Assembly: GCF_001440035.1 (NCBI RefSeq)
Contig: NZ_LJYG01000016.1
Span: 96,031 to 131,521 of the forward strand
Direction of reading: 5' to 3'
DNA length: 35,491 nt
Source of the DNA: Bradyrhizobium manausense
GTDB lineage: Bacteria; Pseudomonadota; Alphaproteobacteria; Rhizobiales; Xanthobacteraceae
The translations under genes and the position numbers were made by a program. The notes below the pieces were generated by a model. That model did no database searches, was not told the origin of the DNA, and worked only from the letters and a program-made list of their open reading frames with translations. How positions within the stretch are numbered: the first letter of the stretch is position 1; every line of letters begins with the position of its first letter. Positions 23,759-33,978 of this stretch are shown here, piece after piece.

Positions 23759-25732
23759 TTACGCCGCGCGCACCGTATCGAGGAACTTGCAGACCTCGAA
23801 TTTGAGGCGGTTGCTGTCGCCGGACAGCGATTTCGCCGCCGACAGCACCTGCGCCGATGCCGAGCCGGTTTCGACCGCGCCCTGCCTGACATTGCTGATA
23901 TTGGCGCTGACCTGCATGGTGCCGGCCGCCGCGCTCTGGACGTTGCGTGAGATCTCGCCGGTCGCGGAGCCCTGCTGCTCGACCGCGGCCGCGATGGTCG
24001 ACGAAATCTCGGACAGGCGCTCGATGGTGCCGCCGATGGTCTTGATCGCACCGACCGAGTCCTCGGTCGCGGACTGGATGCTCGAAATCTGCTGGCCGAT
24101 GTCGCCGGTCGCTTTCGCCGTCTGCTCGGCCAGCGCCTTCACCTCCGAGGCCACCACGGCAAAGCCGCGTCCCGCTTCGCCGGCGCGCGCGGCCTCGAGG
24201 GTGGCGTTCAGCGCGAGCAGGTTGGTCTGGCCTGCGATCGCATTGATGAGTTCGACGACGTCGCCGATGCGCGCGGCCGCCTTGGACAATTCGCTGACGC
24301 GATCGTTGGTCTGGCCGGCCTGGCTGACGGCCTCGCCCGCGATGCGCTCGGAGGCCTGCACCTGACGGCTGATCTCGTGGACGGAGGCGGTGAGCTCCTC
24401 CGTGGCCGATGCCACCGACTGCACGTTGGTCGCAGCCTCTTCCGAGGCCGCCTCGACCAGCGTCGCAAGCTCGGTCGACCGGCTCGCGGTGGAGGTGAGC
24501 GAGGTCGCGGAGACCTCGAGCTCGGTGGCGGCCAACGACACCGCCTCGACGATGCGGCCGACCGCGGCTTCGAAATGATCCGCCATCCTGATCATGTCGG
24601 CGCGGCGGCGTTCGGCAGCGAGCTTGTCCTGCCTGATCTTCTCCTCCGCCTCCTCGCGCACCTTCCGCTCGGCGTTGATCTTGAAAGTCTCGACGGCCTG
24701 CGCGATCTCGCCGATCTCGTCGGGACGGCCGAGGCCGGGCAACACGATGGCGAAATTGCCGTTGGCGAGCTCGATCATCGCGGTGCGCATCGCCGACAGC
24801 GGCTTTGCGACCGAACGGCCGATGAAGACACCGAGGCCGAGCACGCAAGCTGCGATCAGCGCGATCGCAATTGCGATCCAGAACTGGATGCTCTCGCGCT
24901 CCGCCTCGTTCTGCTTGTCGGCTTCGATGCGGATGATGTCGACCGATTTCGAGACCTGCTCGATGACGGGCTCGACGGTCGCAAACGCCTCCGACGTCGC
25001 CTTCAATTCGCCCGCGAGCTTGAGCGCCGTCTCCATCCAGGCGGAGAAGTCGCGCTGATAATCCGAGAGCTTCTGTCGCAGCTCGGCCTTGGCGGCATCG
25101 GGAATCGCGCCGGCATCGAGGCCGGCGAGGAATTCGGATGCGCGCTTCTGCATCTCGCCGCCATATTTGGCGTCGCGACGCAGCATGAAATCCTTCTCGT
25201 GCCGGCGCATCATCAGCATGATCACCTTGAGCGAGGCATCGTGGAGCTGATCGACCTTGCCTTCGATCTCGTGGACGGAGCCGCGCAGGCGGCCTTCGAG
25301 GCCTGAATTCTCATCCAGCCCGAGGCGCTGCCGCTCCTCGACCGCCGCGGCGAAGTGCGCCTGATAGGTCTTCAGCGACGCGTTCATCGCGTCGACCTTC
25401 TGCGCCAGCTCGGGCTTGCCGAGCGCTGCGATCCTGCCGCGCAGCGTCTCGATGTCCGGCGCGACCTGCCGCGAGATCTCGACCTGGCGCTGCGCCCGCG
25501 CGGGGTCGCTGCGCAGCAGGAAATCCTTCTCGGCGCGGCGCGCCTCCAATAGCTCGACCGCGATCCTGCCGTTCAGCTCGAACACCGCGCGCGCTTTTTC
25601 TGCGGCGTCGCGCGAGATTCCCATCGCGCGCTCGCCGTAGAGATGAATGCCGCCGATCAGGACGACGCCGACGACGCCAATGACGCCGATCGCAGTGATC
25701 TTGTGAGTAAGCCGCAGAGAGAAAAGCCGCAT
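23759..25732 (-). CDS. Methyl-accepting chemotaxis protein with helical periplasmic sensor
   Basis: A 657-residue transducer that signals to CheA/CheW at the inner membrane. The first membrane segment is about 11-32, and the second about 283-306. Between them is a long all-helical periplasmic domain with repeated EKDFLLR/EKDFMLR motifs near 68-74 and 179-185, which is the hallmark of the HBM (helical bimodular) ligand-binding domain. A HAMP domain follows (305-357). The signalling tip is near 497-535 with [20 protein letters not shown] and [18 protein letters not shown]. The C-terminus lacks an NWETF-type receptor tail. The gene is single and leftward. The ligand cannot be predicted; HBM receptors of other bacteria bind organic acids or acetate-like compounds. 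Family call firm. Confidence 0.95.
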   Translation of the reverse strand: MRLFSLRLTHKITAIGVIGVVGVVLIGGIHLYGERAMGISRDAAEKARAVFELNGRIAVELLEARRAEKDFLLRSDPARAQRQVEISRQVAPDIETLRGRIAALGKPELAQKVDAMNASLKTYQAHFAAAVEERQRLGLDENSGLEGRLRGSVHEIEGKVDQLHDASLKVIMLMMRRHEKDFMLRRDAKYGGEMQKRASEFLAGLDAGAIPDAAKAELRQKLSDYQRDFSAWMETALKLAGELKATSEAFATVEPVIEQVSKSVDIIRIEADKQNEAERESIQFWIAIAIALIAACVLGLGVFIGRSVAKPLSAMRTAMIELANGNFAIVLPGLGRPDEIGEIAQAVETFKINAERKVREEAEEKIRQDKLAAERRRADMIRMADHFEAAVGRIVEAVSLAATELEVSATSLTSTASRSTELATLVEAASEEAATNVQSVASATEELTASVHEISRQVQASERIAGEAVSQAGQTNDRVSELSKAAARIGDVVELINAIAGQTNLLALNATLEAARAGEAGRGFAVVASEVKALAEQTAKATGDIGQQISSIQSATEDSVGAIKTIGGTIERLSEISSTIAAAVEQQGSATGEISRNVQSAAAGTMQVSANISNVRQGAVETGSASAQVLSAAKSLSGDSNRLKFEVCKFLDTVRAA

Positions 25733-25806
25733 CGTGATCGCAAAGCCGGTGATGACAGATGCGGTTCATGAGGCCGTAATGCGTGAAAAGTTCCGTTAAT
25801 TTGCAG

Positions 25807-25824
25807 GCACGTAGGATTACGTGC
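25807..25824. promoter_or_regulatory. GCACGTA/TACGTGC palindrome upstream of the chemoreceptor
   Basis: A 7-bp stem with a 4-base GGAT centre, 75 bp upstream of the chemoreceptor ATG and followed within a few bases by a TTGTG-A-CACAA palindrome (25824-25836). Such paired palindromes could bind a regulator of the receptor gene or of the neighbouring region; no clear promoter boxes were seen. Confidence 0.4.
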
Positions 25825-25880
25825 TTTGTGACACAATGCATGCAAGAGTGCACCGAGTGCATCTTGGCTGCACAACGAAA

Positions 25881-25907
25881 AGGCACGGCGCATTTGGCGC
25901 CGTGCCT
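25881..25907 (-). terminator. Rho-independent terminator of the thiolase gene
   Basis: An 11-bp stem AGGCACGGCGC / GCGCCGTGCCT with a 5-base loop, followed on the reverse strand by TTTTC. It starts 22 bp after the thiolase stop codon. Confidence 0.85.
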
Positions 25908-25928
25908 CTCACATCTCTGCGCGTCAGG

Positions 25929-27101
<1,173 letters not shown>

Positions 27102-27282
27102 TGTTTTCTCCCTTCTTTCGAACGACTGATACGGAGGCGTTGGTCAGAAACGCTCTTGCCGCCATTGGTACACAAAGTTTGCGGAGAGCGGGAGAAAAAG
27201 CGGGTCGATCCATCAACAAAAAACGCCGCCCCTCACGAGATGGGGCGGCGTTGTTCCGCGTGTCGGAATATATGATATGATG

Positions 27283-27366
27283 ATCGTCATTCCGGAGCGG
27301 CTCGCAGAGCCGAATCCGGAATCTCGAGATTCCGGGTTCTCGCTTCGCGAGCCCCGGAATGACGAT
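27283..27366. repeat. 84-bp cloverleaf-like palindromic element
   Basis: The element has a perfect 13-bp outer stem ATCGTCATTCCGG / CCGGAATGACGAT (27283-27295 and 27354-27366). Inside are three hairpins: CGGCTC/GAGCCG (27298-27312), CCGGAATCTC/GAGATTCCGG (27316-27335) and CTCGC/GCGAG (27339-27351). It ends three bases before the serA stop codon and probably also acts in transcript ends. Such elements are dispersed in Bradyrhizobium-like genomes, as far as I recall. Confidence 0.85.
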
Positions 27367-27369
27367 TAC

Positions 27370-28959
27370 TCAGAACCTCAGCGCCTTGACCTGCTTGACC
27401 TGCGGCAGCGCCTGCACCTTGGCGAGCACGTCGGCCGGCACCGCGCCGTCGACCTCGATCAGCGCGATGGCATCGGAGCCCGGCGCGACGCGGCCGAGAT
27501 GGAAGGTCGCGATGTTGATCTTGGCATCACCCAGGAGGCTCGCGAAGCTGCCGATGAAGCCCGGCTTGTCTTCGTTGGTGACGTAGATCATCGACTTGCC
27601 GAACTCGGCGTCGACGCGGATGCCCTTGACGTCGACGAGGCGCGGCTTGCCGTCATGATAGACGGTGCCGGAGACCGAACGCTCCTGGCGCTCGGTCGCG
27701 ACCGTCACGGTGATCAGGCTCTCGTAGTCGCTCTGGGCGGCGCGGACGATCTCGTCGACCACCATGCCGCGCTCCTTGGCGACGACAGGCGCGGACACCA
27801 CGTTGACCTCGCCCAGCATCGGGCGCAGCAGGCCCGACAGCACCGCCGAGGTGATCGCCTTGATCTTCATCTCGGCGACGTGGCCCTCATAGGTGATCTC
27901 GACCTTGAGGATGCCTGATTCGGTGAGCTGGCCGGCGAACGAGCCGAGCTTCTCGGCCAGCGCAATGAAGGGCTTGAGCTTCGGCGCCTCTTCCGCGGTG
28001 ATCGACGGGAAGTTCACCGCGTTCGAGATCGCACCGGTGAGGAGGTAGTCCGACATCTGCTCGGCGACCTGCAGCGCGACGTTCTCCTGGGCTTCCGTGG
28101 TGGAGGCGCCGAGATGCGGCGTGCAGATCACGTTGGGATGGCCGAACAGCACGTTCGAGGTCGCGGGCTCCTCGACGAACACGTCGAAGGCGGCGCCGGC
28201 GATATGCTTGGCATTGAGCGCATCGACCACGGCCTGCTCGTCGACGAGGCCGCCGCGGGCGCAGTTGATCAGGCGCACGCCCTTCTTCATCTTGGCGATC
28301 GCTGATGCGTCGATGATGTTCTTGGTCTTCTCGGTCAGCGGCGTGTGCAGCGTGATGAAGTCGGCGCGCTTCAGGAGGTCATCGAGCTCGACCTTCTCGA
28401 CGCCGATGTCCTTGGCGCGCTCCGGCGACAGGAACGGATCGAACGCGATCACCTTCATGCGCAGGCCGAGGGCGCGGTCGGCGACGATCGAGCCGATGTT
28501 GCCGCAACCGACCACGCCGAGCACCTTGCCGGTGATCTCGACACCCATGAAGCGGTTCTTCTCCCACTTGCCGGCCTGGGTCGAGGCGTCGGCCTGCGGA
28601 ATCTCGCGGGCCAGCGCCAGCATGAGCGTGATCGCATGCTCGGCGGTCGTGATCGAATTGCCGAACGGCGTGTTCATCACGATGATGCCCTTGGCCGTGG
28701 CGGCCGGGATCTCGACATTGTCGACGCCGATGCCGGCGCGGCCGATCACCTTGAGCCTGGTGGCCTTCTCCAGGATCTTGGCGGTCGCCTTGGTCGCCGA
28801 GCGGATCGCGAGGCCGTCGTAATTGCCGATGATCTCGGCGAGCTTGTCCTTGTCCTTGCCGAGGTTGGGCTGGAAGTCGACCTCGACGCCGCGGTCCTTG
28901 AAGATCTGCACGGCAGCGGGCGAGAGCGCGTCGGAAATGAGAACTTTGGGCTTGGTCAT
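27370..28959 (-). CDS. serA: D-3-phosphoglycerate dehydrogenase
   Basis: A 529-residue SerA of the long (type 1) form, catalysing the first committed step of serine synthesis. The NAD site G151-C-G-N-I-G156, then C233-A-R235-G-G, E264 in FVEEP and H282 in TPHLGAST give the full catalytic set. The C-terminal half has the ASB domain (about 300-450) and an ACT domain (455-529) whose DKPGFIGSFASLLGDAKINIATFHLGR segment is typical. I rejected a much longer open extension because the ATG at 28959 gives the standard length and MTKPKVLISDALSP start. SerC lies upstream on the same strand, with a palindromic element in the 152-bp gap, so the two probably form one unit. The final step, serB, is not in the window. 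Confidence 0.97.
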   Translation of the reverse strand: MTKPKVLISDALSPAAVQIFKDRGVEVDFQPNLGKDKDKLAEIIGNYDGLAIRSATKATAKILEKATRLKVIGRAGIGVDNVEIPAATAKGIIVMNTPFGNSITTAEHAITLMLALAREIPQADASTQAGKWEKNRFMGVEITGKVLGVVGCGNIGSIVADRALGLRMKVIAFDPFLSPERAKDIGVEKVELDDLLKRADFITLHTPLTEKTKNIIDASAIAKMKKGVRLINCARGGLVDEQAVVDALNAKHIAGAAFDVFVEEPATSNVLFGHPNVICTPHLGASTTEAQENVALQVAEQMSDYLLTGAISNAVNFPSITAEEAPKLKPFIALAEKLGSFAGQLTESGILKVEITYEGHVAEMKIKAITSAVLSGLLRPMLGEVNVVSAPVVAKERGMVVDEIVRAAQSDYESLITVTVATERQERSVSGTVYHDGKPRLVDVKGIRVDAEFGKSMIYVTNEDKPGFIGSFASLLGDAKINIATFHLGRVAPGSDAIALIEVDGAVPADVLAKVQALPQVKQVKALRF

Positions 28960-28995
28960 GGGAATGATCCGTTGGTGCGAGCTGCAGTTACGGAA

Positions 28996-29096
28996 CGTCA
29001 TCCGCGGGCAAAAGCGGAAAGCACGTCTTCGCGCTTGAGACCCGCGGATCCATCTCTCTTGATGGATGGATGGCCGGGTCAAGCCCGGCCATGACG
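28996..29096. repeat. 101-bp multi-hairpin palindromic element between serC and serA
   Basis: Outer arms CGTCAT (28996-29001) and ATGACG (29091-29096) enclose three stems: ATCCGCGGG/CCCGCGGAT (29000-29008, 29041-29049), CCATC/GATGG near 29050-29065, and ATGGCCGGG/CCCGGCCAT (29070-29092). It lies exactly in the serC-serA gap. Its ends resemble those of the 27283-27366 element. A role in mRNA processing between the two genes is possible. Confidence 0.7.
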
Positions 29097-29111
29097 AGGA
29101 TTTGGTTTGGC

Positions 29112-30284
29112 TTACGCCGCCTTGGCGAGCGTAGCCTTGGTCTCGGCAAAGGCCCAATCGATCCACTGCGTCAGCAGCTCGACGTCCCTCGCCTCGACGG
29201 TGGCTCCGCACCAGATGCGCAGGCCGGCCGGTGCATCGCGGTAGTAGGCGAAGTCGTAGCCGGCGCCTTCCTTCTCGACCAGCGCGACCAGCTTCTTGGA
29301 GAACTCCGCCTGGGCGTCGTCCGACAGCGAGGTGATCGCAGGGTCGGTGAACTTCAGGCACACCGAGGTGTTGGAGCGGATCGAAGCGTCCTTGGCCAGG
29401 AAGTCGATCCACGGCGTCTTCGCCTTCCAGTCGGCCAGCACCTTGGTGTTGGCGTCGGCGCGCGCGATCAGCGCCTTGAGGCCGCCGATCGACTTGGCCC
29501 AGTTCAGCGCGTCGAGATAATCCTCGACGCAGAGCATCGACGGCGTGTTGATGGTTTCGCCGACGAAGATGCCTTCGTTGAGCTTGCCGCCCTTGGTCAA
29601 GCGGAAGATTTTCGGCAGCGGCCAGGCCGGCTTGTAGGTCTCGAGCCGCTCCACCGCGCGGGGCGAGAGGATCAGCATGCCATGCGCGGCTTCGCCGCCG
29701 AGCGCCTTCTGCCAGGAGAAAGTGACGACATCGAGTTTTGCAAAATCGAGCGGTTGCGCGAAGGCGGCAGACGTCGCGTCGCAGATTGTGAGACCTTCAC
29801 GGTCTGCCTTGATCCAGTCGGCGTTCGGCACGCGCACGCCTGAAGTCGTGCCGTTCCAGGTGAAAATGACATCGCTCTTGGGATCGACCTTGGAGAGATC
29901 CGGAATCTCACCGTATCCAGCGTTGAGCTTGGTGACGTCCTTGAGCTTCAATTCCTTGACGATGTCGCTGACCCAGCCCTCGCCGAAGGATTCCCAGGCG
30001 AGCGTGGTGACGGGCCGGGCCCCGAGCAGCGACCACAGTGCCATCTCGACCGCGCCGGTATCGGACGCCGGCACGATGCCGATGCGATAATCTGCCGGCA
30101 CTTCAAGCACTTCGCGCGTCAGATCGATCGCGAGCTTGAGCTTGGTCTTGCCGACCTTCGCACGATGCGACCGGCCGAGCGCTGCGTCTTTGAGATTTTG
30201 GGCGTTCCAGCCGGGGCGCTTGGCGCAGGGGCCGGAGGAGAAATGCGGCACGGTCGGCCGCGAAGCGGGCTTCGCTACAGTCAT
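29112..30284 (-). CDS. serC: Phosphoserine aminotransferase
   Basis: A 390-residue PLP-dependent transaminase that converts 3-phosphohydroxypyruvate to phosphoserine with glutamate. The PLP lysine is K193 in [13 protein letters not shown]. The N-terminal [12 protein letters not shown] and the [22 protein letters not shown] phosphate-binding part fit the alphaproteobacterial/archaeal SerC group (longer than the 360-residue enteric SerC). The start is supported by a GAAGGG ribosome-binding site 8 bp upstream. It precedes serA, with which it forms the serine-synthesis unit. Between the start and the next gene there is a CCTCCC/GGGAGG hairpin in the leader (30308-30325). Confidence 0.97.
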   Translation of the reverse strand: MTVAKPASRPTVPHFSSGPCAKRPGWNAQNLKDAALGRSHRAKVGKTKLKLAIDLTREVLEVPADYRIGIVPASDTGAVEMALWSLLGARPVTTLAWESFGEGWVSDIVKELKLKDVTKLNAGYGEIPDLSKVDPKSDVIFTWNGTTSGVRVPNADWIKADREGLTICDATSAAFAQPLDFAKLDVVTFSWQKALGGEAAHGMLILSPRAVERLETYKPAWPLPKIFRLTKGGKLNEGIFVGETINTPSMLCVEDYLDALNWAKSIGGLKALIARADANTKVLADWKAKTPWIDFLAKDASIRSNTSVCLKFTDPAITSLSDDAQAEFSKKLVALVEKEGAGYDFAYYRDAPAGLRIWCGATVEARDVELLTQWIDWAFAETKATLAKAA

Positions 30285-30363
30285 GATCTACCCTTCCAGA
30301 TAGTAAGCCTCCCGTTGGGGGGAGGTGTCCCGCCGCGGCTGATACGGGAAACAGGAAGATCAG

Positions 30364-30570
30364 TCAAGAAACTTCCGGTGGCTCACGGCGGAGTGCAGGC
30401 AATTCCGGCGCGATATCGGGGGATTCGACCGCGGCGAGCGCGTTCAGCAAGTCCGTGGCCTCGCTGATCAATTGCGCGGCGCGGCGGCGGCTGCTGACCT
30501 TCAAAATGCACTTGTCGTTGGCCTGCACAACGTAGTCGTTGCCGACCTTGATCATGGAATAGCTTGTCAT
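30364..30570 (-). CDS. Small conserved protein of unknown function (68 aa)
   Basis: The ATG at 30570 gives a 68-residue product starting MTSYSMIKVGNDYVVQANDK and including CILKVSSRRRAAQLISEATDLL. GGGGA lies 6 bp upstream; an in-frame start at 30615 would add residues with weak coding character. A short beta-hairpin-like N-terminus is followed by an amphipathic helix (RRRAAQLISEATDLLNAL). It is short, soluble and acidic near the end. I recognise it only as the kind of small orphan that recurs in Bradyrhizobium-like genomes. It lies 79 bp upstream of serC on the same strand. Confidence 0.6.
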   Translation of the reverse strand: MTSYSMIKVGNDYVVQANDKCILKVSSRRRAAQLISEATDLLNALAAVESPDIAPELPALRREPPEVS

Positions 30571-30724
30571 TGAATCCCCGAACCGACCGAGCCCGGTACT
30601 GACGCTCCGTAGCACCGTTCGTTCCTCGATCCACGCGAACGACCAAGGGGTAGTTTATCAGCTGTTAAGATGAACGAACGCGCGATCCGATTTCGCTGAT
30701 GGCGCAACGGCCATTCGAGCTGCA

Positions 30725-31189
30725 TCAAAAACGCACAGTCATGCCGACATGGCTCGCCGAAAATCCAAGCCGCTTGTAGAAGCGCTGCGCATCGACGCGG
30801 CTCGAATGCGTGAGCAGTTCGACCAGACTGCAGCCGCGCGCCTTGGCTTCGGTAACAGCCCATTGCACCAGCTTTTCGCCGATGCCGCGGCCGCGGCAAT
30901 CAGAGGCAACGCGAACATCTTCGAGCAACCCGCGGATGCCGCCTTGCGAGCTGATGCCGGGCAGAAGTGCAAGTTGCAGGCAGCCGACCACCCTGCCCTC
31001 GCTCTCGGCGACCACGAGCTGAAGATTGGGACTGCGTTCGACGCGTTCGAACGCTTCGTAATAGACCTCAGGCAGCGGGTCCTCCAACCGCTCGCGGGCA
31101 CGGCCGAGCTGGTCATCGGCGAGCATCGCGATCATCGCCGCGACGTCCTCGCGTCGCGCAGGCCGGATGGAAACGGATCTTTCATTCAT
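30725..31189 (-). CDS. GNAT family N-acetyltransferase
   Basis: A 154-residue GNAT protein. The acetyl-CoA motif is R99-G-R-G-I-G104 (SDCRGRGIGEKLV), preceded by the beta4 strand LLEDVRVA and followed by the SLVELLTHSSRVDAQRFYKRLGF motif B. The substrate is unknown; such enzymes acetylate amines, antibiotics or protein N-termini. The upstream GST gene ends 17 bp before its start on the same strand, so the two genes are likely co-transcribed. Confidence 0.9.
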   Translation of the reverse strand: MNERSVSIRPARREDVAAMIAMLADDQLGRARERLEDPLPEVYYEAFERVERSPNLQLVVAESEGRVVGCLQLALLPGISSQGGIRGLLEDVRVASDCRGRGIGEKLVQWAVTEAKARGCSLVELLTHSSRVDAQRFYKRLGFSASHVGMTVRF

Positions 31190-31206
31190 CGACGAGCACT
31201 CCAGGC

Positions 31207-31797
31207 TCAGCGCGCAGATGGCAGGCCGAGAAACGCCTCGGCCTCGCCGACCCAGCGGCGGGTGGCGGCATAGCGGCAGAGATCGAAGCCGCCTTCATGC
31301 GCAACGCGCGTATAGGCGAGCAGTGAGACATCCGCTAGCGAGACCGCATCGCCGGCAAAGAAGCTGCTGGCGGCAAGATGCGCCTCCATGCGGTCCAGCG
31401 CCGCATAGCCGCGCTTGACCTTGTCAGGATCGAGCTCGGAGGCTGACTTGCCGAGATAGACCATCTGGAAACGACACACCGCGATGTAGGGCTCGTGGCT
31501 GTACTGCTCCCAGAACAGCCATTCGTCCATCTTGGCAGCAGCAAAGGCGTCGCGCGGAATGAGTGCGCTGTCGCGGGCGAGATAGCGGATGATGGCGTTG
31601 GACTGCGCCAGGGTGCGGCCGTCGTCGAAGGCGACGGTCGGCACCTGGCCGGCGCCGTTCATGGCCAAAAATTGCGGCGTGCGCGTCTCGCCCTTGCGCG
31701 TGTCGATCTCGATCCAGCGATAGGGCAATGCGAGATGATCGCACACCCATTTCACCTTCAGACAATTGCCGGAATTGCTGTCGCCGTAAATCTGCAT
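31207..31797 (-). CDS. Glutathione S-transferase family protein
   Basis: A 196-residue GST. The thioredoxin-like N-terminal domain begins MQIYGDSNSGNCLKVKW, with the active-site region S8/N9 and the glutathione-binding cis-proline in AGQVPTVAF, then QSNAIIRYLA. The C-terminal helical domain includes the N-capping box-like SLADVSLLAYTRVAHEGGFD. Likely a cytosolic detoxification or redox enzyme, but the substrate cannot be inferred. It precedes the GNAT gene by 17 bp. Confidence 0.92.
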   Translation of the reverse strand: MQIYGDSNSGNCLKVKWVCDHLALPYRWIEIDTRKGETRTPQFLAMNGAGQVPTVAFDDGRTLAQSNAIIRYLARDSALIPRDAFAAAKMDEWLFWEQYSHEPYIAVCRFQMVYLGKSASELDPDKVKRGYAALDRMEAHLAASSFFAGDAVSLADVSLLAYTRVAHEGGFDLCRYAATRRWVGEAEAFLGLPSAR

Positions 31798-31871
31798 TGC
31801 CGCCGCCTCATCAGAGGCGACAGAGCATCAGGCTGCAGCGAGCCTGTCAACCGCGACGCAGCGAAGTCGTG

Positions 31872-32756
31872 TCAGAACTTGTAGCCGAGCCCGACGCGCG
31901 CATTGTTCAGCGTCACAGAGGTGTTCATGACCGGCGAGAATTTCACGTATTCGTATTCGACGCGCGCGAACAGACCGTCCCAGATGCAATACTCGACGCC
32001 GAGACCGGCAACGAAGCCCACCGCGAAGGCGTTGGTTCTATGCTGGGTCTGCGTCTGCGACTGCGCGGGAACGGGGTTCGGTCCGTTCACGAGGATCGTC
32101 GTGACGCCACCGACCGTCGTCGTCATCACCTGGGTTAACGTCACGTCGCTTGTCACGGTACGCGATACGTCCATGCGGCCGACAGCAGCGCCAGCGAACG
32201 CGTATGGCATGAAATCGCCGCCATCCCAGCCCACGCGGCCGCGGAGCGCAATCATGTCCTTGACCTGTGCCGCGGCGGTGCCGGTCAACTTTACGTTCCA
32301 ATGATCGGTCACGTTGTCGGGGTGAATGTCACCGGCAGGATTGATGATGTCGAGTTGATTGGAACCGCTGGTCTGCGTGTAGAGGTTGTTGAAGTAGCTG
32401 TAGGTGCCCTCGAGACCGAGAATGGCATCGTACCATTGCCAATTGCGGCCGACGAAGGCGCCAAAGTTCGTGCCTTGCGTGTTGGTCTTGTTCATGAGCG
32501 ACCAACTCGCCGTCGGCTGCTGCAGCACGCTGTTGCGGAAGATGAAGTTGGTCAGGCCGACCACGCTTTGGCTGAAATCGGTCGCGTCGGCCGTGTAGCC
32601 GCCATTGACGCCGAAATACGCGCCGTCCCAATTGTGGGACGTCTTGGACAGACCGTCGGTGAAGCCGCCGCGCAGGACGGGCAGATCGGGCATGTCGGCC
32701 GCCTGTGCGGCGGACACAGATCCGAACACCGCCGCCACCAACCAAAGCCTACGCAT
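31872..32756 (-). CDS. Outer-membrane beta-barrel protein (Omp25/31-like)
   Basis: A 294-residue precursor. The signal peptide MRRLWLVAAVFGSVSAAQA is followed by a likely cleavage before ADMPDLP. The mature part has alternating aromatic/polar strands (AYFGVNGGYTADATDFS, GAFVGRNWQWYDAILGLEGTYSYF), and the protein ends in the typical terminal aromatic strand RVGLGYKF, needed for BamA-dependent folding. It belongs to the Omp25/31 porin-like family of rhizobia. No transport specificity can be inferred. The gene is separate from the neighbouring barrel gene, each with its own signals. Confidence 0.9.
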   Translation of the reverse strand: MRRLWLVAAVFGSVSAAQAADMPDLPVLRGGFTDGLSKTSHNWDGAYFGVNGGYTADATDFSQSVVGLTNFIFRNSVLQQPTASWSLMNKTNTQGTNFGAFVGRNWQWYDAILGLEGTYSYFNNLYTQTSGSNQLDIINPAGDIHPDNVTDHWNVKLTGTAAAQVKDMIALRGRVGWDGGDFMPYAFAGAAVGRMDVSRTVTSDVTLTQVMTTTVGGVTTILVNGPNPVPAQSQTQTQHRTNAFAVGFVAGLGVEYCIWDGLFARVEYEYVKFSPVMNTSVTLNNARVGLGYKF

Positions 32757-32869
32757 TGCAACGCTCCATCGGACTCGAACTCTTCAGCGTGATCATCGCT
32801 CGTTAACCTTAATCAATGGTTGCGTCCGAGGTTTTCGCCGCCGCTCGCCATGAAAAAATGCAAAGCAAA

Positions 32870-32894
32870 ACGGCGCGGGATGATCCCGCGCCGT
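32870..32894 (-). terminator. Rho-independent terminator of the second beta-barrel gene
   Basis: An 11-bp stem ACGGCGCGGGA / TCCCGCGCCGT with a 3-base loop, followed on the reverse strand by TTTTGCTTTG. It starts 30 bp after the stop of the gene at 32924. Confidence 0.85.
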
Positions 32895-32923
32895 TAAGAG
32901 ACGTTAAGCGATGAGGCTCGCGA

Positions 32924-33760
32924 TCAGCCCTTGGTGACGAGCGGCGGCGGCGGGGCGTAGGCCGGCGGCGTGTTGAGCTCCCAGCGTACGCCGAGCTTCA
33001 GGTCGTTCGACGTGATGTTCTTGACCTGCCAGACATAGGGGCTGAGCGGCGCATTGAAATTATGCGAGTTTGCCGTGACGCCGTCACCCAGGCTCACGTA
33101 GCTGTAGGCCAGTTCGAGCGTGGTGGACGGATTGATCTTGTAGGCGAGACCCGCATGCGCTGCCCACGCCAAATTCCATTTCGAGCCTGAACCAGCGAGG
33201 TTGACACCGTTTGTGGGCGTGTTGGTGTCCACGAGATTGTCGATGGTCACGCGAGCCGCACCGACACCGGCGCCGATGAACGGAGTGACACACCACCATG
33301 TACCGAGGTCGACGTAAGCGTTCGCCATCACCAGCCATTCGGACTTGGTTCCGGTGTAGGTATCGACTCCCGGCGTGACGACGCCGGCGTTCGTGAACGT
33401 ATAGGAATCGGTGGCCAGGAAATTCGTCTTGCCGCGATATTGCCCGATGACGTCGGCCCTGAACCAGTTATTGACCCGATAGCCGACGCCGACATCGAAG
33501 ATCCCCCCGGTGTTGACCGTCGAGGTCTGCTGGAAGGAAACCACCGGCGCGTAGAGCGCCGCGTTGGTGTTATGCAGATCCTTGAACTGCTGATTGCTGA
33601 AGCCGATATCGCCACGCAAATACCAGCCGCCGAAATCGGCGGGCGGGGCGGGCGGCGCGTACATGGGGGGCGGAGCCGCAATCGGCATATCGGCGGCAAA
33701 AGCCATCGATGAAATCAGTGATGCCGCACCCGCGGCAAGGAGAGACTTAACGCAACGCAT
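32924..33760 (-). CDS. Outer-membrane beta-barrel protein (Omp31-like)
   Basis: A 278-residue precursor. I chose the ATG at 33760 because it begins the signal peptide MRCVKSLLAAGAASLISSMA and has AAGGA about 9 bp upstream; an upstream start at 33820 would bury the signal peptide. After ADMPIAAPPPMYAPPAPPADFGGWYLRGDIG the sequence continues with barrel strands and a Pro-rich end (PPAYAPPPPLVTKG) instead of a terminal aromatic residue. The Pro-rich patches at both ends are typical of Bradyrhizobium Omp31/Omp25 relatives. It lies 167 bp upstream of the other barrel gene but is separated by its own terminator. Specificity is unknown. Confidence 0.9.
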   Translation of the reverse strand: MRCVKSLLAAGAASLISSMAFAADMPIAAPPPMYAPPAPPADFGGWYLRGDIGFSNQQFKDLHNTNAALYAPVVSFQQTSTVNTGGIFDVGVGYRVNNWFRADVIGQYRGKTNFLATDSYTFTNAGVVTPGVDTYTGTKSEWLVMANAYVDLGTWWCVTPFIGAGVGAARVTIDNLVDTNTPTNGVNLAGSGSKWNLAWAAHAGLAYKINPSTTLELAYSYVSLGDGVTANSHNFNAPLSPYVWQVKNITSNDLKLGVRWELNTPPAYAPPPPLVTKG

Positions 33761-33978
33761 TGGCTTCGTCCTTATGGCCGGTGAGGCAAAATGCAGATGC
33801 CCCACGTTCTGGAAACTCACGGAACGGACGATGGCAGCAAATGCTTAAGCGCCACTTAACCCTAATTTTTAAGGTTGATTTTTTCTGAGCGGCCACGCGG
33901 ATGCGGCGCAAGCGATGCGAAAATGCGGCAGCAATTGCTAACGATGTATGAAGCCGCAACGCAGAGAAAGAAGGTTTG

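Noticed and set aside
28960..29412. A long in-frame extension of serA that overlaps serC
   Set aside because: It would run through the palindromic element and antisense to no protein-like sequence; the ATG at 28959 gives normal SerA length.
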